From positions 1 to 32,475 of the forward strand of contig RFVZ01000001.1 of NCBI GenBank assembly GCA_009922405.1: a stretch of DNA of 32,475 nucleotides. Reading direction: 5' to 3'. The stretch is from Betaproteobacteria bacterium (lineage in GTDB: Bacteria > Pseudomonadota > Gammaproteobacteria > Burkholderiales > Burkholderiaceae_E). Shown in pieces: positions 22,898 to 30,618 of this stretch. How positions within the stretch are numbered: the stretch's first letter is position 1; each line of letters starts with the position of its first letter. Under the pieces are notes generated by a model. It was not told the DNA's origin. It searched no databases and was given only the letters and a program-made list of their open reading frames with translations. Made by a program: the position numbers and the translations under genes.

Positions 22898-24316
22898 CAG
22901 TTCGCAGATCACCTGCCGTCGCTTACCGCTCGCAGTTAACGGAATGTCGGGAACCTGCTCCACCGTGAGGTCAAAGTGCATCCCCCATTGGTTCTGCAAC
23001 CACGCTTGCAGTGCCCGGAGCTGGGTCGAATCGAGGGGTTCTTGGCGGGGAACGATCAGGATGCGACACCCTCCAGGGTGCGACTGCCGAACCTGATACG
23101 TCCGCACCAGATCCCAGCTATGGTCATCAATACGAATCATCTGTCCAGCGATTCGCTGTCCCTGTCGATCGATCAAATAGTCCTGACCCCGACCATCGAG
23201 TTGAGAAATGGTGCCGTCCGCTGCAATGCGCCCGTAATCAGCCGTTCGATATCGAATCAGTGGCATGACGTCGTTCCAAATCGAAGTGCCAATGATTTCG
23301 AACAAACCGTTTTGCAAACGGTTTTCAGAAAATCCGTAAAGAGGCTCGAGTCGGTAGGGCGTCAAAGCACCGTCGCGAAGTTCCCGAAAGGCGATACTCG
23401 TGCGCTCAGTCATGCCGTAATTGACTGAAACTGGCGCCCGGAAGGCCTCACTGATGCGATGCAGTTGATCGTCGTGAACGTGTTCAGAGGTCAACAGGAC
23501 GGCCTTGGGATGCACGCCGGGAATGACATCGCCAAACAACCGCACCAAATCATCGACCGCGCCCGGGTAGCCGTATACATAGTCGGGTGCAAAGGCCTCA
23601 ATGTCCCTGCGGATCACGTCAAGCCATCGCGGCCCGGTATGGCGGGGCGACAACATCAGTCGATTGCCTTGAATCCAGGTCGGCGGGTCGTTGATCGGGC
23701 GGAGCGCGTCGCGTGCGATCCGCAGCGTTCGTGAGCGTTCAAATCGGAAGCCGTAAGCCGACCAAGCCGACGCAAAAAATGCCATCTCGATGTCGATCAA
23801 CCGCTTGGTTCGCCAAACCACGATCCCCTCGCCTGTGGAGCCCGCACTCGTTGCACGATGAAGAGGGCGCCACCGATAGCGATCTGACAGGAAGCGCTCC
23901 GGCGCGTCCATGAAGGTCTGACGCTCGAGATACGGAAACTCACGAATCACCTCGGCAGCCGAGGTCGCCTGTCGAATCGCTTGCGGGTCGATCCGAACGC
24001 GCTCTCGATAGTAGGGCACGTGGGTGACGGCGTCGGCCAGAAGTTCGCGTAGCAGCAGATCCGCTACCCGCGATTGCTCTTGCACGGATGCCCCCAACAA
24101 CCTACACACCCTGAAATACTCGGGGTGATAGAGGATTCGGGACGGGACATAACGGCGGTAGCGAAAGTACGCGCGTTGCAACTGTTTTGCGAACAAGAAA
24201 GTCCCCCGTGAGCAAGCCCAAAGACACCGGTTACAGGGGAAGAAATACTGCCGGACGGGGTCGACCGAAGCGGTGACTTTGGTTGCGCAATTTGAGACGC
24301 CCCGGAAATCCTTCAC
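22892..24316 (-). CDS. CapK/PaaK-like adenylate-forming enzyme
   Basis: A 474-residue member of the ANL (acyl-adenylate) superfamily, close to phenylacetate-CoA ligase-like CapK proteins found in capsule and EPS loci. The phosphate-binding loop is SAGSTGEG (about 157-164), the YGMTERT motif is at about 299-305, and the late catalytic Lys lies in TASGKRRQ (about 463-470), so it looks active. It has no transmembrane segment. The substrate is unknown; activating an acyl or aryl acid for attachment to the glycan is a reasonable inference but unproven. The start is uncertain: GTG 24316 lacks a good ribosome binding site, and TTG 24196, with GGGGG 7 nt before it, is an alternative. It is divergent from epsB. 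Confidence 0.8.
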   Translation of the reverse strand: MKDFRGVSNCATKVTASVDPVRQYFFPCNRCLWACSRGTFLFAKQLQRAYFRYRRYVPSRILYHPEYFRVCRLLGASVQEQSRVADLLLRELLADAVTHVPYYRERVRIDPQAIRQATSAAEVIREFPYLERQTFMDAPERFLSDRYRWRPLHRATSAGSTGEGIVVWRTKRLIDIEMAFFASAWSAYGFRFERSRTLRIARDALRPINDPPTWIQGNRLMLSPRHTGPRWLDVIRRDIEAFAPDYVYGYPGAVDDLVRLFGDVIPGVHPKAVLLTSEHVHDDQLHRISEAFRAPVSVNYGMTERTSIAFRELRDGALTPYRLEPLYGFSENRLQNGLFEIIGTSIWNDVMPLIRYRTADYGRIAADGTISQLDGRGQDYLIDRQGQRIAGQMIRIDDHSWDLVRTYQVRQSHPGGCRILIVPRQEPLDSTQLRALQAWLQNQWGMHFDLTVEQVPDIPLTASGKRRQVICELH

Positions 24317-24392
24317 TTGGAGCGCAGGACCATTGCCCTACTAATGTTAGGACCCGCTCGAGTCAGGGCCGTCTTTAAGGAGTTCGCGCGGT
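24317..24392. promoter_or_regulatory. Divergent leader between the CapK-like gene and epsB, with epsB RBS
   Basis: This 76 bp gap must hold promoters for epsB (plus) and the CapK-like gene (minus). TAAGGAG at 24376-24382 is a near-perfect ribosome binding site 10 nt before the epsB ATG. TTGGAG with ACTAAT 17 bp downstream is a weak plus-strand promoter candidate. No promoter is convincing on the minus strand. Confidence 0.4.
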
Positions 24393-25796
24393 ATGCAGTT
24401 CAGTCGCAAAGCCCTTGTTCGCCTCCAACCCAACCGCGCCGACCCCATCGGCTTTCTGAAGCAACTGCTTGATCCACTGATTGCGGTTGGGGTGCTGTTT
24501 CTGATCTATGAATTATTTGAAATAAAAGTACGATCAATCGACGGCATCCTTGCAGCGTTGGCGTTTTCGCTCGGCTGGCCGGGCCAAATCCCGTTCCGGC
24601 GTGTTCAGCCGGGGCTTCTTCGCGAGGTCATCCTGCGTTGGGTCACGACCGTTGCGCTGTTAACCCTGATCGGCCTTGTCACTCGCACGACGGACAATTT
24701 TCAACCCCAGGTCCTACATGCCTGGTTCATCGCCACCCCACTGCTCCAGTATGGTTTCCACCGGCTTTCGCCATTCATCGTCGCGCGAACACCTTTGAGT
24801 GGCCGTCAAGCGTCCTGCGTCATCGTAGGTGCGGGCCCCTTGGGCCGCGAACTGGCCCGGGCCATTTCCTTAGATCCCTTCGAAATCGTTCGGATTGCAG
24901 CCTATTTTGATGACCGTAACAACGAGCGTTTGGGCTGCCAGGATGAAGAAGACGGAACTGTCACGCCCTTCGGTCGTCTGTCCGATGTCGCGCGATATGT
25001 CCAGGACCATCAAATTCAACGGATCTACATCGCTCTTCCCATGGCCTCGCAGCCCCGAATCCTGGCTCTTCTGGATGCGCTGCGAGATACAACTGCCTCG
25101 ATCTATTTTGCACCCGACATTTTTGTCCATGATCTGATTCAGGCACGGGTTGAAACGATCGGTGGCATGCCCGTCGTGGCGGTATGCGAGTCCCCGTTCT
25201 TTGGCCCGGAAGCCTTCGTCAAGCGATTCTCCGACATCGTTCTGGCAGTGATTGCGATCGCACTGACGACCCCCATCATGCTGGGTGTCGCCATCGCGGT
25301 TGCGACTACTTCACCCGGACCCATTCTCTTCCGTCAGCGCAGGTACGGGCTGGATGGTCGCGAAATTGAAGTCTGGAAATTTCGCTCCATGCGCACGCAG
25401 GACGACGGCGCCGTGATCCGTCAGGCTACCCGGGAGGACGCTCGAATTACCAATGTCGGTCGATGGATTCGAAAGACCTCGCTCGATGAACTCCCGCAAT
25501 TTTTTAACGTCCTGCAGGGACGCATGAGCGTCGTCGGCCCCCGACCGCATGCCGTTGCGCACAACGAGATGTTCCGGTCTCTGATCAAAGGCTATATGGT
25601 CCGACACAAGGTCAAGCCAGGCATTACCGGGTGGGCGCAGGTCAATGGTGCGCGCGGTGAAACGGCAACGGTGGACGCCATGAGCCGTCGGATCGACCTG
25701 GACCTTGCCTATCTGCGCAACTGGTCACTCAATCTGGATCTGCAGATTTTGTGGGGAACGGTGCGCCTGATGGTGCGGGATCCGAATGCGTATTGA
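24393..25796 (+). CDS. epsB: Undecaprenyl-phosphate sugar phosphotransferase EpsB (WcaJ-like)
   Basis: A 467-residue polyisoprenyl-phosphate hexose-1-phosphate transferase that starts repeat-unit assembly. The N-terminal half has four hydrophobic helices (to about 135) and a CoA-binding-like Rossmann domain with IVGAGPLGRELARAI (about 145-159). The catalytic part begins KRFSDIVLAVIAIALTTPIM (about 276-295) and contains RQRRYGLDGREIEVWKFRSM, RKTSLDELPQFFNVLQG, SVVGPRPHAV and KPGITGWAQVNGARGET, all diagnostic. The usual sugar is glucose-1-phosphate, but this cannot be told from sequence. Start ATG follows a strong ribosome binding site. Its 3' end overlaps the vanZ-like gene on the other strand by 68 bp. 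Confidence 0.94.
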   Translation: MQFSRKALVRLQPNRADPIGFLKQLLDPLIAVGVLFLIYELFEIKVRSIDGILAALAFSLGWPGQIPFRRVQPGLLREVILRWVTTVALLTLIGLVTRTTDNFQPQVLHAWFIATPLLQYGFHRLSPFIVARTPLSGRQASCVIVGAGPLGRELARAISLDPFEIVRIAAYFDDRNNERLGCQDEEDGTVTPFGRLSDVARYVQDHQIQRIYIALPMASQPRILALLDALRDTTASIYFAPDIFVHDLIQARVETIGGMPVVAVCESPFFGPEAFVKRFSDIVLAVIAIALTTPIMLGVAIAVATTSPGPILFRQRRYGLDGREIEVWKFRSMRTQDDGAVIRQATREDARITNVGRWIRKTSLDELPQFFNVLQGRMSVVGPRPHAVAHNEMFRSLIKGYMVRHKVKPGITGWAQVNGARGETATVDAMSRRIDLDLAYLRNWSLNLDLQILWGTVRLMVRDPNAY

Positions 25797-26181
25797 TGGC
25801 AGGTGTTAGACCAATCGGCGGAGCACATCGTCGGGCGATCTGACTGCAAAGCAGAACTCCGAGACATGCGCCGATTGCGTCAGCCAGCAAATCGAGCCAT
25901 TCGGCGCTCCGCCCGGGGCTAAACCACTGGATCAATTCGTCCAGCATTCCCAGGAGCACAGCAATTCCCAACACGATAAGCAGCCGGCGGGCGCCTGCAG
26001 CAATCCACAAAAGGGTGCCGATCGACGCAAAAAGAACAACGTGCACAAGTTTGTCGATCGGCGGTCGAATCAGGTTGACCGCGTAGGATTGTTGTCCGTG
26101 ATACCAAAGATTGCCGAGCAACAGCGCGAGGCCGAGCGCCGCCGCGAGGCGCATTTTGGAGCTTGGATGGCCCAGGTTCAT
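25729..26181 (-). CDS. VanZ-family membrane protein
   Basis: A 150-residue membrane protein with about four hydrophobic helices and the VanZ-like signatures DKLVHVVLFASIGTLLW (about 43-59) and LDELIQWFSPGRSAEWLDLLADAIGA (split over about 80-105), including the conserved Asp/Glu and His residues. The hydrophilic tail after residue 115 is coded on the strand opposite the last codons of epsB (68 bp overlap). The VanZ family has no established general function; members are frequent near EPS/exosortase-type loci. ATG 26181 overlaps the epsL stop by 4 bp (ATGA), so the two are probably co-translated; an internal ATG 9 codons later is possible. Confidence 0.85.
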   Translation of the reverse strand: MNLGHPSSKMRLAAALGLALLLGNLWYHGQQSYAVNLIRPPIDKLVHVVLFASIGTLLWIAAGARRLLIVLGIAVLLGMLDELIQWFSPGRSAEWLDLLADAIGACLGVLLCSQIARRCAPPIGLTPAINTHSDPAPSGAPFPTKSADPD

Positions 26182-27449
26182 AGGACCAATCGTAGCCCAA
26201 TCAAGAAGACCCTGACATCAAAGCGAAACGCCGCCAAATTGGAATGACGATGTTCGGATCGAAAGTCCGTGTCGAGAAACCAGTTCCGGGTGAATTCGTG
26301 GGTGAACTTGAGGCCGAACACATTGACTGCGTCGTTGCGGATCTCATTTGGATTGAGGCCGCCGGCAGAAACGTAGCCCAAGGCAGAGCCAGCGTCGCCT
26401 TTAAAGGATCGCAGCTGACGTTCAAGCACCACAACGGCCCGGTTCTTGGCATCAATTTCCCACGTTGGTGCCAGCGAGATCCTCTCGGTATCGGCGAAGG
26501 TCGAAGTTAACTGTTCAACGGAATAAAACTCTCGCGATATCGCGATGGGCAGAGAGAGCTTGACGGTTGGGCGCCAGGTGTATCGGAGCCTCAAGACAGG
26601 AGCACTGAAGTCACGCCCCTTCAGGTTTGGAAAACGTCGCTGCACCCATCCGATGGAACCTTCGCTGCGGCCTTGCCCGCCGTCATCAAACGCGCCCCGG
26701 AGCGTGAATTCATCCTGCGTGAAGGCGTTATCGGCCACCAAACCTGGAATCAAATCGCCGAAGAGATCAAATACAGCCCGCTTCGCGTACTCACCATCCA
26801 CACGGCGCCAACGCAGTTCGCTCTCGAGATCCGGAACAGGAACCCAGCGCAGGCCCGCATCGTACCCACGTTCAACCAGATCGGTTGAGGTACGGGAGGG
26901 GTCGGAGTTGTTGCGATCGACCCGATCCATCCCAAGGATGGCGGACCATGCTGGTGTCACTTTGATGCCCCCGGAAAAGCGCACTTGCGTACGGTCAATC
27001 ATGTTCAGAATGACCTTCGAACCGCTGAAGGGTCGGACCTCGGTGAATGGCGATAAAAACCGTTGGGCACCGGCTTCGAGGGTTCCGAACCAGGGCCTCC
27101 CAATGGCCCAATCCCAACGGGCATCGATCTGCGCGGCCTCATGATCGAACAAGGACAGGCGGTCGTAGCGAACCGCCTCGGCGCTGGCGCTGGCTCGAAT
27201 TCGCTGCAAACTCTGCGTATCGTCATACGCAATAAAGCCCCGCGTTCGCGAGTAACTGCTGGATCGATCACTGAGCGCTGCGGGTAACACGGTTTCGGCC
27301 GGCAAACGCATTAAATTGCTGTCGTAGCCCAGGGTCTGCAAGGCCTCGAACGTGAGTGGCCGACGTTCGAGGATCGGCTCCTGAGCGCAGGCGGCCGAAT
27401 GAAGCGACAGCAGGAACCAAGCGCCCGCGATTATTCGAGAAATTTTCAT
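26178..27449 (-). CDS. epsL: EPS biosynthesis outer-membrane protein EpsL
   Basis: A 423-residue protein with a signal peptide (MKISRIIAGAWFLLSLHS, cleavage after ACA near residue 22) followed by alternating amphipathic beta strands to the end. Its C-terminal strand is hydrophobic (VFLIGLRLVL), the pattern of an outer-membrane barrel. The overall form, including GYDSNLMRLP early and the FRSEHRHSNLAAFRFD strand near the end, resembles EpsL, a protein of unknown mechanism in EpsB/E/F/G loci, commonly those with exosortase B. No exosortase is seen in this window. ATG 27449 is used rather than the TTG just before it. It is followed by a vanZ-like gene with a 4 bp overlap. Confidence 0.85.
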   Translation of the reverse strand: MKISRIIAGAWFLLSLHSAACAQEPILERRPLTFEALQTLGYDSNLMRLPAETVLPAALSDRSSSYSRTRGFIAYDDTQSLQRIRASASAEAVRYDRLSLFDHEAAQIDARWDWAIGRPWFGTLEAGAQRFLSPFTEVRPFSGSKVILNMIDRTQVRFSGGIKVTPAWSAILGMDRVDRNNSDPSRTSTDLVERGYDAGLRWVPVPDLESELRWRRVDGEYAKRAVFDLFGDLIPGLVADNAFTQDEFTLRGAFDDGGQGRSEGSIGWVQRRFPNLKGRDFSAPVLRLRYTWRPTVKLSLPIAISREFYSVEQLTSTFADTERISLAPTWEIDAKNRAVVVLERQLRSFKGDAGSALGYVSAGGLNPNEIRNDAVNVFGLKFTHEFTRNWFLDTDFRSEHRHSNLAAFRFDVRVFLIGLRLVL

Positions 27450-27572
27450 CAACGACGCTCGGTGGGGGGGGTCAATTGATTCTAGAGTCAGCGCCCTCTG
27501 GGGCGCGAATCACGCCCCCACCCACCCGTGCATCGGCCTCCAAGGCTGGCTCGCATTGGACTTAACCCGCCC
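27450..27572 (-). promoter_or_regulatory. epsL upstream region: C8 tract, two competing hairpins, -10-like box
   Basis: On the minus strand this gap after xerD holds GGGGCG/CGCCCC (27518-27513 with 27505-27500). It also holds GGGCGC... read as GCGCCC-CAGA-GGGCGC (27506-27491), which shares bases with the first. A -10-like TAGAAT follows (27484-27479), then eight C (27471-27464), 14 nt before the ATG. No T-run follows the hairpins, so neither is a convincing terminator. No good -35 was found. Confidence 0.35.
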
Positions 27573-28553
27573 TCAGCCGCGTGGGTGGTGAGCCCTGTGC
27601 AACTGCCGCAGGCGCTCGCGCGCGACGTGCGTATAGATCTGGGTCGTGGAAATGTCGGCATGACCCAACAGGAGTTGTACTACCCGCAGGTCGGCTCCAT
27701 GGTTCATTAAATGAGTGGCAAATGCATGGCGCAGCACATGCGGCGAGGGCAGACGGTTGATCCCGGCTTGTCGCGCATGTCGCCGAATCAGCCCCCAAAA
27801 ATGCTGTCGGGTCATTGGCTGATTGCGCACCGTCAGAAACACCGCGTCTACGGTTTGAGCTCCACATAAAACCGGTCTTGATTCACGCAAGTACTGCCGG
27901 ATTCGATCCAATGCCACTTCACCCAGGGGAACCATTCGCTCGCGGTTACCTTTTCCAATCACCCGGACTACGCCTTCGGCCAGGCCAATATCGATGGTGC
28001 GTAATCCGATCAACTCGGACACCCGCAACCCCGTTGCGTAGAGAGTCTCGAGCATCGCGCCGTCGCGCAGGCCAAGCGGGGTTCCCAGATCGGGTGCAGC
28101 AAGCAAGGCGTCGACCTGGGTTTCTGTCAGGGACTGCGGAAACCGCTCGGGCTGCTTGGCTGAACGAATCGAAATCGTGGGGTCTGCCTGAAGCTGCCCC
28201 AGCCGAACCAAGTGGCGATAAAACCGCCGAAACACGGTTAATCGGCGGTTGGCCGATGTGGCTTTGCCGTGCCCCGCGCGCGCTGCCAGATAAGCCAGTA
28301 ATCCGGATTCATCGAGTTGGGCCAGCCCACATGCGCGATGTTCGCCAAGCCAGGACGACAAAAGGTTCAGGTCGCGGGCATAAGCCGAGGTCGACGCACT
28401 GGACAGCCCATCTTCAAGCACCAAGGCGTCAACAAAGGCATCGATCAACGGCTGATCGATCTGCTGCGCACGGGCGGCAGGCGTTCGCGTTGAAGGTCGC
28501 GCTGAAGGTCGCGCTGAAGGTCGCAACGAGGGTCGCTTTGAATCGGAGGGCAT
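27573..28553 (-). CDS. xerD: Site-specific tyrosine recombinase XerD
   Basis: A 326-residue XerD that resolves chromosome dimers at dif with XerC and FtsK. The SAM-like core-binding domain covers about 33-120 and the catalytic domain about 140-320. All active-site residues are present: Arg177 (ATGLRVSEL), Lys201 (GKGNRER), His272 and Arg275 (HVLRHAFATHL), His298 (LGHADISTTQIY) and the nucleophile Tyr307. Close similarity to chromosomal XerD and the absence of phage genes argue against a mobile-element integrase. The first 30 residues are an added basic lead (repeats of R-P-S-A) coded by 12 bp DNA repeats. ATG 28553 has GGAG 8 nt upstream. It is divergent from the AEC permease gene. Confidence 0.93.
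   Translation of the reverse strand: MPSDSKRPSLRPSARPSARPSTRTPAARAQQIDQPLIDAFVDALVLEDGLSSASTSAYARDLNLLSSWLGEHRACGLAQLDESGLLAYLAARAGHGKATSANRRLTVFRRFYRHLVRLGQLQADPTISIRSAKQPERFPQSLTETQVDALLAAPDLGTPLGLRDGAMLETLYATGLRVSELIGLRTIDIGLAEGVVRVIGKGNRERMVPLGEVALDRIRQYLRESRPVLCGAQTVDAVFLTVRNQPMTRQHFWGLIRRHARQAGINRLPSPHVLRHAFATHLMNHGADLRVVQLLLGHADISTTQIYTHVARERLRQLHRAHHPRG
28489..28536 (-). repeat. Four 12-bp tandem repeats in the 5' end of xerD
   Basis: Plus-strand units are GTTGAAGGTCGC, GCTGAAGGTCGC (twice) and AACGAGGGTCGC. On the coding strand they encode R-P-S-x four-residue repeats before the first XerD domain. Copy changes would preserve the frame. Confidence 0.88.
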
Positions 28554-28637
28554 GATTGGAGCTCCGAATAACGGTAAACCTCAGTTTAACGAGATTGGGT
28601 GTATCGACCGCTCAGTGGACGTTACACTGCCGCCTGC
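28554..28637. promoter_or_regulatory. Divergent intergenic region between xerD and the AEC permease
   Basis: An 84 bp gap that is more AT-rich than its neighbours, with the small dyad TAAAC-CTCA-GTTTA at 28575-28588. It must serve both genes, but no -35/-10 pair is convincing. A GTG at 28599 in frame with the permease could extend that protein by 13 residues. Confidence 0.3.
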
Positions 28638-29555
28638 ATGTCGACCGCGCTCCTCTTGTTCCCTGATCTTGCCTTGATCCTCATTGGTTGCCTGTTGAGG
28701 CGGCTATCGGGGCCCGGGCTGCCCTTGGGTGTCAGCTTTAGCGCAGAGGTCTGGCCGGGTATTGAACGACTGGTGTATTTCGTTCTGTTTCCAGCCCTGC
28801 TCTTCTCGGCAAGCCTGCGCAGCCGCCTGGATTCCAGCTCGACCCTCCCCATGCTTTGGGTCTCGATCGGTGTTGTGCTGATTGCCCTCGTTGCTGTCTG
28901 GCTTGCGCGCTGGATCCTGAAGCCAGACGCCCGCGATTTCGCGTCTCTACAGCAATGCGCGTTTCGTTTCAACACCTATATCGGCCTGGCGCTTGCGCAG
29001 CGACTCAGTGGCGATGCGGGGGTAGCGCAACTCGCGATCATCGTGGCATTCGCGGTACCCCTTTGCAATGCCCTCGCCGTGTTGCCGCTGGCCTCGCATT
29101 CGGGCGGAAACCTATTCGTGCAACTCCTGCGCAACCCCCTTTTGGTCGCCACCGGTGCAGGGCTAATCGGCAGCACGCTCGGTATCGAGTTACCAGAACC
29201 GGTGATGGCTCTGCTTAACCGAATGGGGCAAGCGGCAGTCGCGCTCGGTTTGCTATCCGTCGGGGCCGGCCTGAATGTGAGCGGGGTCGCGGGTTCCCGG
29301 TGGCTGGTTGGGGTCGTCACGGTGATCAAAGTGGTTCTGGTACCGGCCTGCGCACTGTGGTTTGGGACGCTGGTTGGGTTACAAGCCGATATGCTCGCGA
29401 CCGTCGTCCTGTTCGCTGCGCTTCCGACAGCGTCGAGCGCTTATATTCTCGCGATTCAGATGGGCGGTAATGGTCCACTGGTCGCGGCGGCGATCACGGT
29501 CTCGACCCTGAGCGCCATGATCACTTTGCCAGTGTGGCTTTCACTGGTGCGATAG
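28638..29555 (+). CDS. AEC (auxin efflux carrier)-family permease
   Basis: A 305-residue inner-membrane protein with about ten hydrophobic helices in the two five-helix halves typical of the AEC family. It opens with LLLFPDLALILIGCLLRR and has RFNTYIGLALAQRLSG (about 113-128, the conserved first half motif), the mid-protein RNPLLVATGAGLIG, and the C-terminal FAALPTASSAYILAIQMGG. Bacterial members carry malate, malonate or other organic acids; the substrate here is unknown. ATG 28638 is chosen because the first helix begins just after it. The 3' end overlaps queG on the other strand by 15 bp. No link to the EPS genes is evident. Confidence 0.88.
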   Translation: MSTALLLFPDLALILIGCLLRRLSGPGLPLGVSFSAEVWPGIERLVYFVLFPALLFSASLRSRLDSSSTLPMLWVSIGVVLIALVAVWLARWILKPDARDFASLQQCAFRFNTYIGLALAQRLSGDAGVAQLAIIVAFAVPLCNALAVLPLASHSGGNLFVQLLRNPLLVATGAGLIGSTLGIELPEPVMALLNRMGQAAVALGLLSVGAGLNVSGVAGSRWLVGVVTVIKVVLVPACALWFGTLVGLQADMLATVVLFAALPTASSAYILAIQMGGNGPLVAAAITVSTLSAMITLPVWLSLVR

Positions 29556-30614
29556 CAGAGCCCAGGTGACGTGTTCACGCACGAGTTCTGATGGATCGTC
29601 GGCGCGACTGGCCAGGGCAGTTATCACCTCATCAGACTTGGACGCGTTCCCCAGAGCAACCGCGACATTGCGGAGCCAGCGCTCGTGCCCAATCCGACGA
29701 ATTGCGGTACCCGCCGTTCGGTCGTTGAAATCGCTCGGACCCCAGCGAAACAAGTCAATCAGCTGGGAGGTGTCTAAACCACCGGCACCTGCGGGGTCGA
29801 GTGGTCGGGGCTGCAGGTCTGGGATCTCGATGCGTCGGGCAAATTTATTCCAGGGACAGACCAGCTGACAATCATCGCAGCCGAAAATTCGGTTACCGAT
29901 CGGTCGCCGCAGATCCTCAGGGATCGAGCCCTTTAGTTCGATGGTCAAATACGAAACGCAGCGCCGGGCATCGAGGCGGTAGGGAGCGACGATGGCCTGA
30001 GTCGGACAGATGTCGAGGCACCGCGAGCAGGTGCCACAGTGCTCCTCGGTCGGCGCATCGACGGGTAATTCCAGATCAACGTAAAGCGTTCCGAGAAAGA
30101 ACGTGGAGCCGCGCTGCGGATGAATGAGCAAGGTGTTTTTTCCTCTCCAACCGAGGCCTGCGCGCTTGGCCAGTTCAACTTCCATAACGGGTGCTGAGTC
30201 GCAAAAGACCCGATACCCAAACGGACCAATTGCTTCGCCGATCTGATCGGCGAGCCGCTGCAAACGGCCTCGGACGACTTTGTGATAATCCCGCCCGAGC
30301 GCGTAACGGGCGACGTAGGCCCTTTCAGTTGCCTCAAGCGTGCGCCATGCCGATTCGATCCAATCAGGATCATCGGGGGCGTAATCGGCGCTCACCATCA
30401 CCGCACGGACAGTCCCTGGAACCAGTTCGGCGGGACGAGCGCGGCGCAACCCATGGCGCTCCATATAATCCATCGTGCCGTGCATCCCGGCATCAAGCCA
30501 GGCCAGCAGTCCGGGTTCGGCATCGCTAAGATCCACGTCAGCGACGCCGATGCTGGCAAACCCAGCAGCGCGTGCCCATTCCCTGATGGCCAGGCCCAAT
30601 TTCGAAAGGTCCAT
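29541..30614 (-). CDS. queG: Epoxyqueuosine reductase QueG
   Basis: A 357-residue cobalamin- and iron-sulfur-dependent enzyme that reduces epoxyqueuosine to queuosine in the wobble position of tRNA. The N-terminal cobalamin domain includes the DYH signature (YALGRDYHKVVRGRLQRLA, about 106-124). Two [4Fe-4S] sites are in CGTCSRCLDICPTQAI (about 197-212) and CDDCQLVCPWN (about 247-257). A HEAT-like C-terminal region (about 285-357) binds tRNA in this family. The protein opens MDLSKLGLAIREWARAAGF, the normal family start, which fixes the ATG at 30614. That codon is only 4 bp from the tsaE ATG on the other strand. It is convergent with the AEC gene. Confidence 0.96.
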   Translation of the reverse strand: MDLSKLGLAIREWARAAGFASIGVADVDLSDAEPGLLAWLDAGMHGTMDYMERHGLRRARPAELVPGTVRAVMVSADYAPDDPDWIESAWRTLEATERAYVARYALGRDYHKVVRGRLQRLADQIGEAIGPFGYRVFCDSAPVMEVELAKRAGLGWRGKNTLLIHPQRGSTFFLGTLYVDLELPVDAPTEEHCGTCSRCLDICPTQAIVAPYRLDARRCVSYLTIELKGSIPEDLRRPIGNRIFGCDDCQLVCPWNKFARRIEIPDLQPRPLDPAGAGGLDTSQLIDLFRWGPSDFNDRTAGTAIRRIGHERWLRNVAVALGNASKSDEVITALASRADDPSELVREHVTWALLSHQ

Positions 30615-30618
30615 ACCG

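Noticed and set aside
24317..24392. JUMPstart/ops element for RfaH before the EPS genes
   Set aside because: I looked for GGCGGTAGC-like sequence before epsB, epsE and the dehydrogenase gene and found none.
27491..27518. Intrinsic terminator after xerD
   Set aside because: Good GC-rich stems but no T-run on the minus strand.
28489..28536. Possible CRISPR or short-spaced repeat array
   Set aside because: The units are directly adjacent 12-mers with no spacers, so this is a coding tandem repeat.
27573..28553. xerD as a phage or island integrase
   Set aside because: Sequence is of the chromosomal XerD type, and no att site, tRNA or phage gene is nearby.
27815..28555. Plus-strand open frame of 246 codons opposite xerD
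   Set aside because: xerD has all catalytic residues; the opposite frame is low in complexity and includes the 12 bp repeats as an ALKV-type series.
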